Shown piece after piece: positions 15,285 to 16,220 of a stretch of 16,220 nucleotides of DNA (position 1 is its first letter; every line of letters starts with the position of its first letter). Source of the stretch: Verrucomicrobiales bacterium (lineage in GTDB: Bacteria > Verrucomicrobiota > Verrucomicrobiia > Verrucomicrobiales > DEV007). Both the position numbers and the translations under genes were made by a program. Below the pieces are notes generated by a model, which was given only the letters and a program-made list of their open reading frames with translations, was not told the origin of the DNA and made no database searches. The stretch lies in contig PAPL01000036.1 of the NCBI GenBank assembly GCA_002708885.1, positions 37,966 through 54,185 on the forward strand, in the 5' to 3' direction.

Positions 15285-16220
15285 AGCGACACGATTGGAG
15301 GGGTCTCCTGAGAGGAATGTCCTTATATTTTCTATTACACCCTCTAGGAGACGTTTTCTTGATTCCAATGAAATCCAGGCGATGTGAGGGCTGATTAGTA
15401 GGTTTGGAATAGAATCGTCCATCAAAGGGTGATTGTTTTCTGGTGGTTCCGTTGAGAGTACATCGAGTGCTGCTCCAGCGATTGTTCCGTTCCTGAGGGC
15501 CGAAGCTAGGTCAGGTTCATTGACTAAGCCTCCTCTACTTGTATTTATGAGGTACGATGTAGATTTCATCTGGCTTAGAGTGGTTGAGTTGATTATATGT
15601 TCGTTTTCTTTGGTCAGTGGACAGTGTAGGCTTATGACGTCGCTTTGTGAAAAGAAGTCATCCTTTGTGATTCTTGGCCATTCTGGATGAGTTGATGAGG
15701 TTGAATTGGCTCTTGAAAGTATTTGGATGCGCATGCCCATTTTTTCACAAATTTCCCCCACTAGAGATCCTATATTTCCGGTACCGGCGATTCCCATGAC
15801 CTTGCCATTTAACTCCGTGACTGGATGAGCTAATCTGGTGAATATAGGGCTCTCTGGCCAAGAGTTCTTTTCACTTAGGTATTTATGAGTGTTGCCGCAA
15901 AGGTTGAGGAGTAATGCGAGTGTGTGTTGAGCAACGATTGGTGTTGAGTAATTTGCCACATTACAGACAGTGATTCCATTTTCCTTTGCTGCGTTAAGGT
16001 CAATATTGTTGACGCCGGTTGCGCAAACAACGATCAGTTTTAGGGCCGTCGATTTTACGATGGTTGAGGAGTCAATATTGACCTTGTTGGTAATTATAAT
16101 TTTGGAGTCAGCTATGTTCGATAATATTTCTTGTTCATTCGTTGTTTGATAAAATGTGCAATCACCAAATTCATTTAGTGGGCTAAGGTCAAGATCACCA
16201 GGGTCCATGGTGGACGAATC
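15282..16220 (-). CDS. D-2-hydroxyacid dehydrogenase (glycerate dehydrogenase-like), 5' end beyond window
   Basis: An NAD(P)-dependent oxidoreductase that interconverts 2-hydroxy and 2-keto acids, most like glycerate/hydroxypyruvate or glyoxylate reductases. Numbered from the internal ATG at 16208 (308 residues), it shows GTGNIG (142-147), the catalytic Arg in NTSRGG (R225), Glu in STEPPE (E254) and His in SPHIAW (H275). The frame stays open to the window edge, and upstream codons read D-S-S-T before M-D-P-G-D. Homologues typically have LD-x-x-T-x-x-PGDL about ten residues in, so the true start lies past 16220 and this copy is cut by the window, not broken. At the end of beta-2, ILSR has Ser where NAD-preferring relatives have Asp, hinting at NADP(H). 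It is followed by the MFS gene after 9 bp. Confidence 0.92.
   Translation of the reverse strand, partial: DSSTMDPGDLDLSPLNEFGDCTFYQTTNEQEILSNIADSKIIITNKVNIDSSTIVKSTALKLIVVCATGVNNIDLNAAKENGITVCNVANYSTPIVAQHTLALLLNLCGNTHKYLSEKNSWPESPIFTRLAHPVTELNGKVMGIAGTGNIGSLVGEICEKMGMRIQILSRANSTSSTHPEWPRITKDDFFSQSDVISLHCPLTKENEHIINSTTLSQMKSTSYLINTSRGGLVNEPDLASALRNGTIAGAALDVLSTEPPENNHPLMDDSIPNLLISPHIAWISLESRKRLLEGVIENIRTFLSGDPSNRVA

Noticed and set aside
15282..16208. Complete dehydrogenase starting at the ATG at 16208
   Set aside because: The open frame continues to the edge with codons that fit the conserved family N-terminus, so this ATG is internal.
1..16220. CRISPR arrays, tRNA/rRNA genes, insertion sequences, prophage or defence islands
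   Set aside because: No spaced direct repeats, cloverleaf-like CCA-ending segments, transposase or phage motifs were seen on either strand. Gene content is housekeeping and transport.

Overview
This window reads as an ordinary chromosomal segment of a diderm (LPS-bearing) bacterium. It is moderately AT-rich and densely packed, with no tRNA, rRNA, CRISPR array, insertion sequence or phage gene that I could recognise. A BamD-like TPR protein, an LptE-like lipoprotein, rsmI and an Obg lacking its C-terminal extension sit together, Shine-Dalgarno (SD) sequences are scarce, and there is a very large secreted TPR protein. This would fit a Verrucomicrobiota (Opitutae-like) or related PVC bacterium. 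That assignment is inference from gene content and style, not from a marker gene.

Layout from the left. Two tandem tatA-like genes lie on the minus strand (19-488). They are divergent from hrpB, a DEAH-family helicase gene (best start 581), followed by a CaCA-family Na+/Ca2+ antiporter gene (3177-4121), both on the plus strand. The antiporter gene runs head-on into a five-gene minus-strand operon-like block (10973 down to 4118). In transcription order this block is: BamD-like TPR protein, LptE-like lipoprotein, rsmI, a 1163-residue secreted TPR protein, and a secreted trypsin-like protease. Gaps within it are 7-38 bp. Four of the five products are predicted to be exported, so the block looks like an envelope-biogenesis or envelope-maintenance unit with rsmI embedded in it.

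A 220-bp divergent intergenic region (10974-11193) separates this block from obg (plus). obg overlaps a convergent EamA/DMT transporter gene (minus). A 104-bp divergent gap follows, then a class IV aminotransferase gene (plus). That gene overlaps a convergent MFS transporter gene, which is itself the downstream partner of a D-2-hydroxyacid dehydrogenase gene running off the right edge (true start beyond 16220).

No stretch above 300 bases lacks a gene. The parts that most deserve a second look are the protease/giant-TPR pair, including a Cys-x2-Cys-x3-His motif just before the protease catalytic His and 8-nt homopolymer tracts in the TPR gene. Next come the BamD-like protein without a lipobox cysteine and the compact hairpin that covers the dehydrogenase stop and transporter start. 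I see no clear evidence of a wholly new system.
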